Shown here in pieces: positions 61,847-64,000 of a stretch of 64,000 nucleotides of DNA; position 1 is the stretch's first letter, and the number at the start of each line of letters is the position of its first letter. A program made the translations under genes and the position numbers. Location: positions 1,550,001-1,614,000 of the forward strand of contig CANLVO010000001.1 of assembly GCA_947494645.1 (NCBI GenBank), in the 5' to 3' direction. The DNA comes from an uncultured Litoreibacter sp. (GTDB lineage: Bacteria; Pseudomonadota; Alphaproteobacteria; Rhodobacterales; Rhodobacteraceae). The notes beneath the pieces were generated by a model. It was not told the DNA's origin, made no database searches, and saw only the letters and a list, made by a program, of their open reading frames with translations.

Positions 61847-63832
61847 CTACTCCAGCCCCAGCGCTTTTTTCTGGTCGTTGGCCCATTTCAGCAAGGTCAT
61901 GTCGAAGGTCAGCGCCATAAGCGAGACGCAGATGCCCAGCACGAAATTCTTGCCCATATCGGTGCCTGCCAAAGTGCGTTGCAGCTCCTGACCCAAATCC
62001 TGCGTGCCGATGAAGGCGGCGATGATCACCATGAAGAAGGCGAACATGATGGCCTGGTTGAACCCCACGGCCATCACCGGCAAGGCGAGCGGCAGTTGGA
62101 CGGAGAAGAGTTTTTGCATCCGGGTTGCGCCGGACATATCGGCGGCCTCCGTCATCTCGGACGGAACCGTGCGCAGGCCCTCGATCGTATAGCGCACCAA
62201 GGGCACCATAGCGAAAATGAGGATAGAGAAGATCACCGCGATGTCGGTGATGCCGAACAGCATAATCGCCGGGATCAGGTAGACGAAACTGGGGAAGGTT
62301 TGCGCGGTGTCACACACCAAGAGGACCCGTTTGGACCACTTGTCGCTGCGGGCCGCGAGGATGGCGATGGGCAGACCGATCAGAGCGGCCAGTGCGACGG
62401 CCGACAAGACCGAGTAAAGCGTGATGACGGAGCGGTCCCACCAACCCGAGAGCGCCACCAGCGAGAAGAACAGCGCCGCGAGAATCGCCTGTTTGCGCCC
62501 ACCCAGCCAGAGCGCGAAGGCGGTGACCAGCAAGATCAGCGCAGGCGTCGGGATGGAGAGCAGGAAGTTGCGGAACGGGATCAGCACCTGCACGTTGAGG
62601 AAGGCGCGCAGGAAGCCAGTCGTGGCTTTCACCGCGTCGATATTCAGGAACGCCTTGATGAGGGTGTCGATCTCCTTGCCTTGGCTGAAATTCTGCTTGC
62701 GGCCAAGCTCCTGCGCCTCAGGCACGAATCTCGACAGGATCACGAAAAACACGAAGAGGCCTACGCCGATCAGCAGCATGGCATGGCGTTTCCACCAAGG
62801 CGTGCCCTTCTCGAAATGCTCGGGCTGTTTGACGACCCACGCCTTGGACATGCGGTCGAGCATCACGGCGAGAAGCACAATGGTGACCCCGATCTCGAAG
62901 GAGCGGCCCAGCTTGAAGCTGCCCATCATCGCGAGAAGCTTCGCGCCGAGGCCGGGCATACCGATGAAGGCCGTCAGCACCACCATGGCGAGGCAGAGCA
63001 TGATCACCTGGTTGACCCCCACCAGAATTTCGGTGCGGGCGGAGGGGATATAGACATGGCGCAGAAGCTGCCACTTGGTGCAGCCGCTCATGTTGCCGGC
63101 CTCCACCACCTCGGGGGAGACCTTTTGCAGGCCCAGCGTGGTCATCAGGATCATGGGCGGGATGGCGTAGATGGTTGTCGCCACGGCGCCCGCGGTTGGG
63201 CCCACCTTGAAGAAGATCACCGCCGGAAGAAGGTAGGTGAAGAAAGGCAGCGTTTGCAGGACTGACAGAATGGGCTTTAGCGCCCGGTCCACCCACGGTT
63301 TCTTCCATGCAAGGATGCCCAGCGTGATGCCGATGACAAAGGCGAGAGGGGCTGCGACGACGAGGACGGACATCGTCTCCATCGCGATTTTCCATTGGCC
63401 GATCAGCGCGGTCCACATGAAGGTGCCCGCGCCCAGAAGCGCCATGCGCCAGCCGCCAAGGTAATAGCCGATCACGCCTGCGACGGCGGCGATGGCGGTC
63501 CATGGGATGGGGCCGATATTGGGCCAGCGGCGCTTGCCGAACAGCAGGTTAGCGGTCACATCGAGCAGCCATTGCAAGCCTTCGGTGAGCCAGCGGGTGA
63601 CCGCGATCAGGCCAAGGTCGTCTTTGATAAAGTTGAAGATCGCATCAAGCCAGATGGCGAAGGGCGGGATCATGCTTTCGGGCAGGCGGAACAGCGCCTC
63701 GGGCAGCACACCGAGATAGCGGGCGATAGTCATCACGACGGCCACGGCCACAAAGATCAGCGCCAGCCTGCCCCGAGACAGCCCCTGCCCCAGGGTATTC
63801 TCTGCCGGCAATGTGCTTGCGATATCAGCCAT
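61847..63832 (-). CDS. proW: ProW-type ABC transporter permease, duplicated form
   Basis: 661-residue membrane protein with two complete ProW-like permease domains, each with the EAA loop: GVNQVIMLCLAMVVLTAFIGMPGLG near 275 and GFNQAIMFAFFMVIIAAFIGTQDLG near 600. A normal ProW has one such domain in about 300 residues, so this could form the whole pore alone. The family imports betaine, choline or proline; the creatinase downstream makes creatine a candidate. The ATG shares a base with the proV stop (TGATG). Confidence 0.88.
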   Translation of the reverse strand: MADIASTLPAENTLGQGLSRGRLALIFVAVAVVMTIARYLGVLPEALFRLPESMIPPFAIWLDAIFNFIKDDLGLIAVTRWLTEGLQWLLDVTANLLFGKRRWPNIGPIPWTAIAAVAGVIGYYLGGWRMALLGAGTFMWTALIGQWKIAMETMSVLVVAAPLAFVIGITLGILAWKKPWVDRALKPILSVLQTLPFFTYLLPAVIFFKVGPTAGAVATTIYAIPPMILMTTLGLQKVSPEVVEAGNMSGCTKWQLLRHVYIPSARTEILVGVNQVIMLCLAMVVLTAFIGMPGLGAKLLAMMGSFKLGRSFEIGVTIVLLAVMLDRMSKAWVVKQPEHFEKGTPWWKRHAMLLIGVGLFVFFVILSRFVPEAQELGRKQNFSQGKEIDTLIKAFLNIDAVKATTGFLRAFLNVQVLIPFRNFLLSIPTPALILLVTAFALWLGGRKQAILAALFFSLVALSGWWDRSVITLYSVLSAVALAALIGLPIAILAARSDKWSKRVLLVCDTAQTFPSFVYLIPAIMLFGITDIAVIFSILIFAMVPLVRYTIEGLRTVPSEMTEAADMSGATRMQKLFSVQLPLALPVMAVGFNQAIMFAFFMVIIAAFIGTQDLGQELQRTLAGTDMGKNFVLGICVSLMALTFDMTLLKWANDQKKALGLE

Positions 63833-64000
63833 CAGTCAGACCCCAGCAAAACTTCCAGTGCGCCTGCCCGTTCCATGCCGCCGACAAGCTTGCCGCCTGC
63901 CTCGACCGGGATGATCTTGCGTTTGTCCTGCACCAAAAGCCGCGCGAGGTCCTGCACGGAAGCGCCTGCATCCACAGCGGCACCGGAGCCTTTCAGAGAG
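63832..64000 (-). CDS. proV: ProV-type ABC transporter ATP-binding protein (C-terminus only, 5' outside window)
   Basis: About the last 55 residues of an ABC ATPase, continuing off the right edge. The sequence (SVQDLARLLVQDKRKIIPVEAGG then KLVGGMERAGALEVLLGSD) is the CBS-type C-terminal end that osmosensing ProV proteins carry. The stop overlaps the ProW start by one base. The ATPase domain is not in the window, so the call rests on this tail and its neighbour. Confidence 0.7.
   Translation of the reverse strand, partial: SLKGSGAAVDAGASVQDLARLLVQDKRKIIPVEAGGKLVGGMERAGALEVLLGSD

Noticed and set aside
61775-63265. 496-codon plus-strand frame opposite proW
   Set aside because: Antisense of a membrane protein, product almost wholly His, Asp, Arg, Glu and Gln; the ProW frame is clearly the coding one.
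1-64000. CRISPR arrays, insertion sequences, tRNA or rRNA genes, phage genes
   Set aside because: I looked for regular direct repeats, terminal inverted repeats with transposase frames, cloverleaf ends and phage-type proteins on both strands and saw none.

Overview
The window reads as one continuous chromosomal stretch of a marine alphaproteobacterium of the Rhodobacterales (Roseobacter group). The pointers are high GC with GC-rich third codon positions, dense operons joined by ATGA and TGATG overlaps, a TRAP-TAXI transporter, C-P lyase genes, an MttB-like methyltransferase beside a GcvT-family FAD oxidoreductase, an Irr-type iron box before dps, and a succinoglycan-type exo cluster. I see no tRNA, rRNA, insertion sequence, prophage or CRISPR array. 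The window cuts a gene at each end: a di-haem peroxidase on the left and a ProV-type ATPase on the right.

Left third (1-23.6 kb). A di-haem cytochrome c peroxidase/MauG-like gene meets a CRTAC1-type FG-GAP/UnbV protein, which is read together with a ROK repressor. The repressor diverges from a complete xylose module: binding protein, permease, single-domain ATPase, xylulokinase and xylose isomerase, followed by a glycerate 2-kinase. An A+T-rich inverted repeat over the xylF -35 is the likely repressor site. A double-cupin protein comes next, then a leftward operon of M20 deacylase, dppABC, fused dppDF and a GNAT acetyltransferase. That operon diverges from a rightward pqiA-pqiA-pqiB-pqiC set. 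Two identical TTTTGTACAAAA palindromes lie between them.

Middle (24-37 kb). This is an exopolysaccharide locus: ExoA-like, GT4 and two GT2 glycosyltransferases, an ExoP/Wzz-like co-polymerase with a degraded kinase domain, a Gfo/Idh/MocA oxidoreductase, an NAD-dependent epimerase, a secreted GH16 glycanase, an ExoY-like priming transferase, a Wzy-like polymerase and a Wzx-like flippase.

Right (37-57 kb). An MttB-like methyltransferase and a GcvT-family dehydrogenase are divergent. The C-P lyase genes follow: phnGHIJKLN, a DUF1045 protein with two HxT motifs on the other strand, then phnM. A small antisense membrane-protein gene sits between phnI and phnJ, and a GntR/PhnF-like operator precedes phnG. 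Then come a TTC38-like repeat protein, an acyl-CoA dehydrogenase lacking both usual catalytic glutamates (possibly a desulfinase), a LysR regulator and a TRAP-TAXI transporter. An iron group follows: an unknown small protein, dps under an Irr box, a DUF1289 protein, and hemP with a new 54-residue upstream partner.

Right edge (57.7-64 kb). On the minus strand lie ProV (partial), a duplicated ProW-type permease, creatinase, a glutamine synthetase-like ligase and an iron-containing alcohol dehydrogenase. They look like an uptake and breakdown route for creatine or a related quaternary or guanidino compound.
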